DNA from: Mycobacterium colombiense
GTDB taxonomy: Bacteria; Actinomycetota; Actinomycetes; Mycobacteriales; Mycobacteriaceae
Direction of reading: 5' to 3'
DNA length: 59,593 bases
Assembly (NCBI RefSeq): GCF_001672755.1
Contig: NZ_LZKI01000183.1
Coordinates: 1-59,593, forward strand
Position 1 is the first letter of the stretch. Each line of letters opens with the position of its first letter. Positions 35,744-43,137 of this stretch are shown piece after piece. A program made the position numbers and the translations under genes. Under the pieces are notes generated by a model that saw nothing but the letters and a program-made list of their open reading frames with translations, made no database searches and was not told the DNA's origin.

Positions 35744-36324
35744 CGTGAGATCACCACCCCGTCGTCACCGTCGTTCTCGCTCAGCAGCACGTGCACGCTC
35801 TCGCCGCGTGAGGTGGGGACGTTCTTGCCCACATAGTCGGCGCGCAGCGGCAGTTCGCGGTGGCCGCGGTCGACCAGCACCGCCAGCTGTACCACCCGCG
35901 GCCGGCCCACGTCGCGCAGCGCGTCCAGCGCGGAACGCACCGAGCGGCCGGAGTACAAGACGTCGTCGACCAGGATCACCAACGCGTCGTCGATGCCGCC
36001 GGCCGGAATCGAGGTGGCTTCCAGCGGCCGCGGCGGCTTCTGCATCAGATCGTCGCGGTAGAGCGTGATGTCCAGGGCGCCGTGGCCGACCTCGACGCCG
36101 CTGTATTCGCCGATGTTGATCGCGAGCCGATTGGCGAGGATGACACCGCGGGTCGGGATGCCCAGCAGCACCACCCGTGGCGCGTCGGGACCGTCCAGCG
36201 CGGTCTTTTCGATGATCTGATGCGCAATGCGGGAAATGGTGCGGCCCACATCGGCCGCCGACATCAACTCCCGGGAATCGCTGCCTTTACCAGCGTCACA
36301 GCCGGTGTCGCCCGCAGCACCCAT
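35740..36324 (-). CDS. pyrR: PyrR regulator / uracil phosphoribosyltransferase
   Basis: A 194-residue RNA-binding regulator with a phosphoribosyltransferase fold. The PRPP loop is VILVDDVLYSGRSVRSA, and the N-terminal half has RIAHQIIEKT and VVLLGIPTRGVILANRLA. In mycobacteria PyrR represses pyr mRNA translation when UMP is plentiful. The ATG at 36324 (MGAAGD) follows an AAGGAGGTC ribosome site at 36335-36343 and agrees with the M. tuberculosis start. It is the first gene of the pyr operon. A consensus PyrR-binding hairpin abuts its ribosome site. Confidence 0.96.
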   Translation of the reverse strand: MGAAGDTGCDAGKGSDSRELMSAADVGRTISRIAHQIIEKTALDGPDAPRVVLLGIPTRGVILANRLAINIGEYSGVEVGHGALDITLYRDDLMQKPPRPLEATSIPAGGIDDALVILVDDVLYSGRSVRSALDALRDVGRPRVVQLAVLVDRGHRELPLRADYVGKNVPTSRGESVHVLLSENDGDDGVVISR

Positions 36325-36344
36325 AACGAAACTTGACCTCCTTC

Positions 36345-36362
36345 TCCGCCTCGCCGGACGGA
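36345..36362 (-). promoter_or_regulatory. PyrR-binding RNA hairpin in the pyr leader
   Basis: Read as mRNA (minus strand), UCCGUCCGGCGAGGCGGA folds as an outer UCCG/CGGA stem, a bulged U, a CC/GG pair and the loop GGCGA. It fits the PyrR consensus ARUCCNGNGAGGYU at 12 of 14 positions, and the two differences form a C-G pair in place of the terminal A-U. It ends one base before the AAGGAGGTC ribosome site of pyrR, so PyrR binding could block ribosome entry directly. This matches the translational repression known for M. smegmatis PyrR. Confidence 0.8.
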
Positions 36363-36458
36363 TCGTTAAAGGATGTCGACTGCGAGGCAGCGTAGCACTT
36401 ATTTCGAGTGCAACGCCGCCAGGCACGTGTGGCGCCCGTCGCCCCCACCTGCGCCAGT

Positions 36459-36500
36459 CACACCCGCCCCATGGGTCTCGGGAATGGGGCGCATGGTGTG
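36459..36500 (-). terminator. Large hairpin between the small secreted gene and pyrR
   Basis: CGCCCCAT (36465-36472) pairs perfectly with ATGGGGCG (36484-36491) around an 11-base loop. The flanks CACACC (36459-36464) and GGTGTG (36495-36500) extend the stem to 14 bp across a CAT bulge. It lies after the stop of the leftward gene ending at 36640 and about 135 bases before pyrR, so it probably ends that upstream transcript. An attenuator role in the pyr leader is the alternative. Confidence 0.5.
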
Positions 36501-36639
36501 TGCCCGCCGCACGGCGACACGCCGCGGCCGGCGCTGCCGCGCGTCGCGATTAAGCGCAATTTGTCGCCGATTGGCGGGGACGAATTATGCCGGCCGCGAG
36601 CGCCGGATTCGACGGAGGTGAAACGCTGAATTTCGAGGT

Positions 36640-36915
36640 CTACTGCGGAGGCGGAGGAGGGGGCGGAGGCCAGGTGCGGCGCGGGTTGATCGGCCCACAG
36701 TTCAGGCCGATTTTGCAGTGCCAGACGCTTGACTGGGGTTGGGACGTATCGCAGCAGGCATCGTCCGGCGCGGTGGGCGTCGGTTCCACGGTCGTCACGG
36801 GGTCCGCAATGTTGGTTGGCGGCGCTTGGACACCGCCGATTCCACTGAGCGCCAGGGTAAATACGGCAACACCACCGCACGCTGCGATAATCGTCCTGGC
36901 CATTTGATTGGCCAT
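36640..36915 (-). CDS. Small secreted Cys/Pro-rich protein (hypothetical)
   Basis: A 91-residue protein with a probable signal peptide (MANQMARTIIAACGGVAVFTLALSG, cleavage near the GVQA region). The short mature chain contains TVEPTPTAPDD, paired cysteines (ACCD, HCKIGLNCG) and a poly-Pro tail. No family was recognised. The start is uncertain: a TTG at 36924 has GGAG nine bases before it, while ATG codons at 36915 and 36903 are weaker in context. It lies between pyrR and the accessory block, on the same strand as the pyr operon. Confidence 0.5.
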   Translation of the reverse strand: MANQMARTIIAACGGVAVFTLALSGIGGVQAPPTNIADPVTTVEPTPTAPDDACCDTSQPQSSVWHCKIGLNCGPINPRRTWPPPPPPPPQ

Positions 36916-37040
36916 GACGGTCAATTCTAATTTCTCCGCGCTGAATGTACAGGGGCGCAATTCCGCGCCGAAATGGCGCGCTGTTTCGTCCGCGCGGTGG
37001 GGCTAATCCGGCGCCGTCACCGGCCCGCTAACCTGACCAG

Positions 37041-38264
37041 GTGAATCGCTCGAGCCGCTCGACCCTCAGTGGCAACGCCGCCTCCATTCGTGAGGTGTGC
37101 GACGCCGGCCTGCTCGCCGGTGCGGTGACGATGGTCTGGCAGCGCGGAGAACTGCTGCAGGTCAACGAGATCGGCCACCGGGATGTGGACGCGGGTCTGC
37201 CCATGCAGCGCGACACGCTGTTTCGCATCGCGTCGATGACCAAGCCGGTGACGGTCGCGACGGTGATGAGCCTGGTCGACGACGGCAAGCTGACGCTCAA
37301 GGATCCGGTCACCCGCTGGGCGCCGGAGTTGGCCGACGTGCGGGTGCTCGACGATCCGCACGGCCCGCTCGACCGGACGCACCCGGTGAACCGCACCATC
37401 CTGATCGAGGATCTGCTCACCCACACCAGCGGGCTGGCCTACGGCTTCTCGGTGTCCGGGCCGATCTCCAAGGCCTACATGCGGCTGCCCTTCAATCAGG
37501 GCCCGGATGCCTGGCTGGCCGAGCTGGCCAAGCTGCCGCTGGTGCATCAGCCCGGTGACCGGGTCACCTACAGCCACTCCATCGATCTGCTGGGCGTCAT
37601 CGCCTCCCGCATCGACGACAGGCCGTTCCACGAGGTGCTCGACGAACGGATCCTGTGCCCGGCGGGCATGACCGACACGGGGTTTTTCGTCTCACCCGAG
37701 GCGCGGCGCCGCGCGGCGACCATGTACTCACTCGACGAACAGAGCCGGCTGCATCACGGCGTGATGGGCCCACCGCACATCACGCCGCCCTCGTTCTGCA
37801 ACGCCGGCGGCGGATTGTGGTCGAGCGCCGACGATTACCTGCGGTTCGTGCGGATGCTGCTCGGCGGCGGAACGGTCGACGGCGTGCGGGTCCTCTCGGA
37901 AGAGTCCGTCCGGTCGATGCGGACCGACCGGCTCACCGAGGAGCAGAAGCGGCACAACTTCCTGGGCGCGCCGTACTGGGTCGGCCGCGGCTTCGGGCTG
38001 AACCTGTCGCTGGTGACCGATCCGGCCAAGAGCACACCGCTTTTCGGGCCCGGCGGCGTCGGCACGTTCAGCTGGCCCGGCGCCTACGGGACCTGGTGGC
38101 AGGCCGACCCCAGCGCGGATCTGATCCTGCTCTACCTGATTCAGAACCTGCCGGACCTGACCGTCGACGCCGCCACCGCCGTCGCCGGAAACACGTCGCT
38201 GGCCAAACTCCGCACGGCGCAACCGCGATTCGTCCGCAACACCTATCGCGCCCTCGACCTTTAA
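37041..38264 (+). CDS. Serine hydrolase of the beta-lactamase/class C PBP-like family
   Basis: A 407-residue serine hydrolase of the beta-lactamase superfamily (EstB/class C type, like M. tuberculosis Rv1367c). The nucleophile motif SxxK is present as SMTK at S65-K68. The second motif is YSH (VTYSHSIDLLG) where YxN is usual, and the third region reads GPGGVGTFSW. There is no signal peptide, so a cytoplasmic esterase or transesterase is more likely than a drug-inactivating enzyme. It starts with GTG at 37041. A GNAT gene follows after 12 bases. Confidence 0.85.
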   Translation: MNRSSRSTLSGNAASIREVCDAGLLAGAVTMVWQRGELLQVNEIGHRDVDAGLPMQRDTLFRIASMTKPVTVATVMSLVDDGKLTLKDPVTRWAPELADVRVLDDPHGPLDRTHPVNRTILIEDLLTHTSGLAYGFSVSGPISKAYMRLPFNQGPDAWLAELAKLPLVHQPGDRVTYSHSIDLLGVIASRIDDRPFHEVLDERILCPAGMTDTGFFVSPEARRRAATMYSLDEQSRLHHGVMGPPHITPPSFCNAGGGLWSSADDYLRFVRMLLGGGTVDGVRVLSEESVRSMRTDRLTEEQKRHNFLGAPYWVGRGFGLNLSLVTDPAKSTPLFGPGGVGTFSWPGAYGTWWQADPSADLILLYLIQNLPDLTVDAATAVAGNTSLAKLRTAQPRFVRNTYRALDL

Positions 38265-38276
38265 AGTCACATCCCG

Positions 38277-38816
38277 ATGCCCGAATATCCACCCGACCGC
38301 ATCAGCGGTCCGCGGCTGCTGCTGCGCCTGCCCACGCTCGACGACGCCGGGGCGCTGTTCCAGCGGGTCGCCCGCGACCCGCAGGTCACCAAGTATCTGT
38401 TGTGGGCGCCGCACCCCGACGTGGCCGCGACGCGGCGCGTGATCACCGAAAAACTCAACGCCAGCGCGGACGAGAAGACCTGGGTCATCGAGTCGCGGCA
38501 CCGCGGCGAGGTGATCGGGCTGGCCAGCTGCCGGCGCACCGCGCCGCACTCGGTCGAGGTCGGCTACTGCCTGGGCCGGCGCTGGTGGGGCAAGGGGCTG
38601 ATGTCCGAGGTGCTCGGCATGCTGCTCACCGCGCTCGACGCCGACCGCGAGGTATACCGCGTCTGGGCCACCTGCAGTGTGGACAACGAGCGCTCGGCCC
38701 GGCTGCTCGAGCACGCCGGCTTTTTCCTGGAGGGGCGGCTGGCCCGGCACGCCGTCTACCCCACGATGGGACCCGAACCGCAGGACAGCCTGCTGTATGC
38801 CAAGATCCTGCGCTGA
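38277..38816 (+). CDS. GNAT family N-acetyltransferase (RimJ/RimL type)
   Basis: A 179-residue acetyltransferase. The start GPRLLLRLPTLDDAGALFQR is the first strand and helix of RimJ/RimL-like proteins. The acetyl-CoA-binding segment is GYCLGRRWWGKGLMSEVL (Q/RxxGxG/A variant), followed by VWATCSVDNERSARLLEHAG. Substrates may be protein N termini or small amines. It lies 12 bases after the serine hydrolase gene, probably cotranscribed, and its stop abuts the stop of the convergent flavoprotein gene. Confidence 0.88.
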   Translation: MPEYPPDRISGPRLLLRLPTLDDAGALFQRVARDPQVTKYLLWAPHPDVAATRRVITEKLNASADEKTWVIESRHRGEVIGLASCRRTAPHSVEVGYCLGRRWWGKGLMSEVLGMLLTALDADREVYRVWATCSVDNERSARLLEHAGFFLEGRLARHAVYPTMGPEPQDSLLYAKILR

Positions 38817-41531
38817 CTAACCCTTTCGCGCCAAGCTGTCCTGCTCGAGCGCCCGGCGCGCGTAGGCCCGCACGTCGGCGTCGCCGTCCTTGAGCGCGAG
38901 TCCCAGCGCGTCCCGGGCGGCGGGCTCCGCGGCCCATCGGGTCAGGCTCAGCACGGCAGCCTTGCGCACGTCCAGATGGGCGTCGCCCAGCGCCTCGGCC
39001 AGGTGCGGAACCCCGAAGTCGACCGGCGCGCCGGCCAGCGCGCGGGCCGCGCCTTCCCGCACCTGCCAGGCCGGCGCCCGCAACGCCTGCTGGATGGCGG
39101 CGTAATCATCTTGGCCGCAACCCAATTGGCCCAGAGCTGCCAGTGCGGCGGCGCGAACCAGCGGGTCGGAGTCGGCGACCAGCCGGCGCACGGCCGAGCT
39201 TGCTGGTGCTGGCTTCGCTCCCAGCGTCGCCAGCCCGGCGGCCGCCGCGATGCGCACCTCGCGGTTCTCGTCGCCGGCGGCGGTGACGACACCTTCCACG
39301 TCGTCGACGGACACCAGCGCGCGCACTGCCTCGATGCGCACCCGATGGTCGGCGTCGTCGAGCGCGCGACGGTATTGCGCGGCGTCACCGGCCCGGCGCG
39401 CGGCCAGCACGTACAACGAGGCCGCGCGCACCACCCGATCGGCCGAATCCAGATGCTCGCGCACGCTTTCCGGCTGCGGCAACACCTCGACCAGCTCGCG
39501 GATGCCGTCGGCGCTGGTGAGGCGGACCGAGGCGTCGCCGTCCTGCAGCGCGGCGACCAGGGCCGGCGCATACCCGTCGGGGATGTGCTCGGTCAGCGTC
39601 GACACCGCGGTGCGACGCACACCGGGATCGGCGTCGGCGAGGTAGGGATCCAGGTCGGCCATCGTGGGCTCCTCGAGCGCCAGGACCTCGGCGATGCGCG
39701 GTGACGGCGGCTCGAACGCGGTTGTCGCCGAACCGATTCGGGACACCGCGGTGGCCGGAGCCTGGCCGCCGACCAGCGGCGGCTGCTCCACCGCGTAAAC
39801 AGTCCGGTCGGTGGGCGGCAGGCCGTCGAGCTCCGGGACCGGCACGAAATACGGTGCCACCGGCCGCTTGAGGAACACCATTCCTTTTTCGGCGTCCTTG
39901 CGCAGGTTGAGGTGATAGCCCCATTGGTTGTCGTCGCGGCCGGGCAGGTCGGCGCGATCGTGATACAGGCCCCAACGGGATTCGGTGCGGGTGTGCGACG
40001 AGCGGGCCGCCATCTCGGCGCAGTCGCGGATGAACGACACCTCCACCGCGCGCATCAGCTCGTGCGGATTGCGGGCGCCCATCTCGGCGATCTCGGCGCT
40101 CATCCGCTCGAAGGTGCGGATGGCCAGCGACAGCTTGGCCCCGGTCTTGGGCGGTGCGACGTAGTCGTTGACGAACCGGCGCAGCTTGTATTCGACCTGC
40201 GGTTGCGGGGGGCCGTCCGGATGCCGCAGCGGCCGGTAGATCAGCTCGTGCGCCTCGCGTACCTGATCCTCCGGGAGGTGTTGCGGCGCAGCGACTTCGG
40301 TCAGCGTCGAGGCGGCGTGCGTGCCCGCCAGGTCGCCGAACACGAATGCCCCGATCATGTAGTTGTGCGGCACGCAGGCCATGTCACCGGCGGCGTACAG
40401 CCCGGGCACCGTGGTCCGGGCGTGCTCGTCGACCCACACACCCGACGCGGAATGCCCGCTACACAACCCGATTTCGGAGATGTGCATCTCGATGTCGTGC
40501 GTCCGGTAGTCGTGGCCGCGGTTGGCGTGGAAGGTGCCCCGGGTGGGCCGCTCGGTGGTGTGCAGGATGTTTTCCAGCGCGGTCAGCGTCTCGTCGGGCA
40601 GGTGCGACACCTTGAGGTAGATGGGTCCGCGCGCGGAGTCGATCTCGGTCTTGACCTCGGCCATCATCTGCCCCGACCAGTAGTCGGAGTCGACGAAGCG
40701 CTCGCCGTGCGCGTTGACCTGATAGCCGCCAAAGGGATTGGCGACGTACGCACAGGCCGGGCCGTTGTAGTCCTTGATCAGCGGGTTGACCTGGAAGCAC
40801 TCGATGCCGGACAGCTCCGCGCCCGCGTGGTAGGCCATAGAGTAGCCGTCGCCGGCGTTGGTGGGGTTCTCGTAGGTGCCGTACAGGTAGCCCGACGCGG
40901 GCAGGCCGAGCCGGCCGCATGCCCCGGTGGCCAGGATGACCGCCTTGGCGCCGACGGTGACGAATTCACCGGTGCGGGTGTTCAGCGCCGCGGCCCCCAC
41001 GGCCCGGCCCTCGTGGGTCAGCACCCGGACCGGCATCAGCCGGTTCTCGATCTGGATCTTCTCGCGCATCGACCGTTGCCGCAGCACGCGATACAGCGCC
41101 TTCTTGACGTCCTTGCCCTCGGGCATCGGCAGCACGTAGGAGCCGGAGCGGTGCACCCGGCGCACGGCGTACTCGCCGTGTTCGTTCTTCTCGAACTTCA
41201 CGCCGTAGCGCTCTAGCCGCTGCACCATCGCGAAGCCGCGGGTGGCGGTCTGATACACGGTGCGCTGGTTGACGATTCCGTCGTTGGCGCGGGTGATCTC
41301 GGCGACGTAGTCCTCGGGTTCGGCCTTGCCCGGGATCACCGCGTTGTTGACGCCGTCCATGCCCATCGCCAGCGCACCGGAGTGGCGCACGTGGGCCTTC
41401 TCCAGCAGCAGCACCTGCGCGCCGCTTTCGGCGGCCGACAGCGCCGCCATGGTGCCCGCGGTGCCGCCGCCGATGACCAGGACGTCACAGTCGAGCCGGA
41501 CCGGGGTCGCCGGGTCGGGGATCTGCATCAT
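38817..41531 (-). CDS. AprA/FrdA-like flavoprotein reductase subunit with C-terminal HEAT repeats
   Basis: A 904-residue protein. Residues 1-600 form an FAD flavoprotein of the fumarate reductase/succinate dehydrogenase/adenylylsulfate reductase alpha family: dinucleotide motif VIGGGTAGTMAA (residues 19-30), EKAHVRHSGALAMGMDGVNN, ILATGACGRLGLPASGY, GLYAAGDMACVPHNY, and the AprA-like end ESRWGLYHDRADLPGRDD. Residues about 624-904 hold nine degenerate HEAT repeats with the pattern DxxxxVRxxAxxAL. The ATG at 41531 overlaps the ATPase stop (ATGA). It is the last gene of a regulator-ferredoxin-ABC transporter operon. The partner is likely the AprB-like ferredoxin, and the substrate probably enters through the transporter. 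True APS reductase is unlikely because no sulfate-activation genes are nearby. Confidence 0.87.
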   Translation of the reverse strand: MMQIPDPATPVRLDCDVLVIGGGTAGTMAALSAAESGAQVLLLEKAHVRHSGALAMGMDGVNNAVIPGKAEPEDYVAEITRANDGIVNQRTVYQTATRGFAMVQRLERYGVKFEKNEHGEYAVRRVHRSGSYVLPMPEGKDVKKALYRVLRQRSMREKIQIENRLMPVRVLTHEGRAVGAAALNTRTGEFVTVGAKAVILATGACGRLGLPASGYLYGTYENPTNAGDGYSMAYHAGAELSGIECFQVNPLIKDYNGPACAYVANPFGGYQVNAHGERFVDSDYWSGQMMAEVKTEIDSARGPIYLKVSHLPDETLTALENILHTTERPTRGTFHANRGHDYRTHDIEMHISEIGLCSGHSASGVWVDEHARTTVPGLYAAGDMACVPHNYMIGAFVFGDLAGTHAASTLTEVAAPQHLPEDQVREAHELIYRPLRHPDGPPQPQVEYKLRRFVNDYVAPPKTGAKLSLAIRTFERMSAEIAEMGARNPHELMRAVEVSFIRDCAEMAARSSHTRTESRWGLYHDRADLPGRDDNQWGYHLNLRKDAEKGMVFLKRPVAPYFVPVPELDGLPPTDRTVYAVEQPPLVGGQAPATAVSRIGSATTAFEPPSPRIAEVLALEEPTMADLDPYLADADPGVRRTAVSTLTEHIPDGYAPALVAALQDGDASVRLTSADGIRELVEVLPQPESVREHLDSADRVVRAASLYVLAARRAGDAAQYRRALDDADHRVRIEAVRALVSVDDVEGVVTAAGDENREVRIAAAAGLATLGAKPAPASSAVRRLVADSDPLVRAAALAALGQLGCGQDDYAAIQQALRAPAWQVREGAARALAGAPVDFGVPHLAEALGDAHLDVRKAAVLSLTRWAAEPAARDALGLALKDGDADVRAYARRALEQDSLARKG

Positions 41532-42271
41532 GCCGCCACCGCCGAGTGATTCAGTGCCGCAATGACTTCGGCGCGCAGCGCGGCGCGCTGCCGGTCGAGG
41601 CGCGGCTCCGGCACGTCGACCAGGGTGCGCAGTGGCTGACCGGCCTTGCCCAGTACGGCGATGCGATCGCCCAGCAGCAGCGCCTCGTCGACGTCGTGCG
41701 TGACGAAGACGATCGTCGTCGGATGGGCACGCCAGGTGTCGATCAGCAGCCGCTGCATGGCGGTACGGGTCTGAGTGTCCAGCGCGCCGAACGGCTCGTC
41801 CATCATCACCGCGCGCGGCGCCCCGGCCAGCCCGCGGGCCAGCTGAACGCGCTGCCGCATGCCCCCGGACAGGCTCTTGGGCAGGTAGTCGCCGAAGCCG
41901 GTGAGACCGAGCTCGGCGATCCAGCGGTCGGCCTCGGCGCGCCGGCCGGACCGGGCGACGCCGCGCAGCCGCAGGGCCAGCTCGATGTTGGAGCGCACGG
42001 TGCGCCAGGGCAGCAACGCGTTGTCCTGGAACACCATGCCCCGATCGCCCGAGGTGGTCGTCACCTCGGCGCCGTCGGCGACGATCCGGCCCTCGTCGGG
42101 CCGCAGCAGTCCCGCCAGGGCCCGCAGCACCGTCGACTTGCCGCAGCCCGAGGGGCCGGTGAGCACCAGGATCTCTCCGGGCCGCACCGTCAGGCTCAGC
42201 CCGTCGATCACCGGTTCTCCGGTGTAGGACAAGCGAACTCGATCCAGTTCCAGACTCACTCCCACAGTCAT
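41528..42271 (-). CDS. ABC transporter ATP-binding protein (nitrate/sulfonate/taurine type)
   Basis: A 247-residue ATPase of the SsuB/TauB/NrtD group. Walker A is GPSGCGKST, the Q-loop region MVFQDNALLPWRTVRSNIELAL is typical of this group, the signature is LSGGMRQR, Walker B is AVMMDEPFGALD, and the switch His is in FVTHDVDEA. It starts with ATG at 42271 overlapping the permease stop, and its stop overlaps the flavoprotein start. It energises uptake with the permease and lipoprotein encoded upstream. Confidence 0.93.
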   Translation of the reverse strand: MTVGVSLELDRVRLSYTGEPVIDGLSLTVRPGEILVLTGPSGCGKSTVLRALAGLLRPDEGRIVADGAEVTTTSGDRGMVFQDNALLPWRTVRSNIELALRLRGVARSGRRAEADRWIAELGLTGFGDYLPKSLSGGMRQRVQLARGLAGAPRAVMMDEPFGALDTQTRTAMQRLLIDTWRAHPTTIVFVTHDVDEALLLGDRIAVLGKAGQPLRTLVDVPEPRLDRQRAALRAEVIAALNHSAVAA

Positions 42272-43137
42272 CGCTGTTCCTCCTCCGCACGCGGCAGCCA
42301 GCCGGTCACCCGACGGCCCACCACCTCGACGGCGGCCGCCGTCGCGAAACCCAGCACGCCGATGGTGATGATGCCGACGAACACCTGGGGGTAGGCCAGC
42401 ACGGTGTAGTCCTGCCAGGTGCGGTAGCCGATCCCGAGTCGTCCCGAGATCATCTCCGCGGAGATCACGCAGATCCACGCCACGCCCATACCGACCGACA
42501 GGCCGCCGAACACCCCCGGCAGGATGCCCGGCAACACCACCTGCTTCAGCACATCCCACCGGCCGCCGCCGAGGGTGCGCACCGAGTCCTCCCACAGCGT
42601 GGGCAGCGCCCGCACCGCGTGCCGGGTGCTGACCAGGATCGGGAAGTACGCCGCGAGGAAGGTGATGAACACGATGCCGGCCTCGTCGGTCGGGAACAGC
42701 AGGATCGCCACCGGCACCATCGCGATGGCCGGAACGGGTCTGACCAACTCCGTCAGCGGACCGAAGGTGTTGGCGAACAAGCGGGAACGTCCCAGCAGCA
42801 CGCCCGTCGCGACCCCGACCGCGGCGGCCAATCCGAAGCCGGTGAGGATCCGGATCAGCGACTGCGCCAGGTCAAGCCAGTACTCGGAGGTGCCGAGCCG
42901 GCGTCCCAGCGCGTGCACGATCTCGGTGACGGTGGGCAGCGTGTCGAAGCGCAGCAGCAGCCGCACCTTGTCGGCGGTGAGTGCCTGCCACAGACCGATC
43001 GCGACGACAACCGAAGCGAGCCGCAGCAGCCGCCACTGCCACGGCGAGCCGGCACGTCGCGGGGTGGGAGTCGCCGCCGTGTCGACGACTTGCGCCGTCA
43101 CCGGGGCTGCCGGGTCGCCGGTGAGATAAGCGGTCAT
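42268..43137 (-). CDS. ABC transporter permease (SsuC/TauC type)
   Basis: A 289-residue inner membrane permease with about six transmembrane helices. The coupling (EAA) loop is DSVRTLGGGRWDVLKQVVLP, followed by GILPGVFGGLSVGMGVAWI, as in SsuC/TauC/NrtB proteins. The N-terminal 35 residues are Ala/Thr/Pro-rich and precede the first helix. The ATG at 43137 overlaps the binding-protein stop by four bases, and the stop overlaps the ATPase start. Confidence 0.92.
   Translation of the reverse strand: MTAYLTGDPAAPVTAQVVDTAATPTPRRAGSPWQWRLLRLASVVVAIGLWQALTADKVRLLLRFDTLPTVTEIVHALGRRLGTSEYWLDLAQSLIRILTGFGLAAAVGVATGVLLGRSRLFANTFGPLTELVRPVPAIAMVPVAILLFPTDEAGIVFITFLAAYFPILVSTRHAVRALPTLWEDSVRTLGGGRWDVLKQVVLPGILPGVFGGLSVGMGVAWICVISAEMISGRLGIGYRTWQDYTVLAYPQVFVGIITIGVLGFATAAAVEVVGRRVTGWLPRAEEEQR

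Noticed and set aside
38817..41531. Annotation as a genuine adenylylsulfate reductase for sulfate respiration
   Set aside because: No sulfate adenylyltransferase, Qmo or Dsr genes are near, the beta-like ferredoxin is truncated, and the operon is built around an organic-anion-type importer.
41532..42290. Open extension of the flavoprotein frame upstream into the ATPase gene (about 250 extra residues)
   Set aside because: It is antisense-free but out-of-frame shadow of the ABC ATPase gene, Arg/Ala/Gly-rich, and the ATGA overlap gives the true start at 41531.
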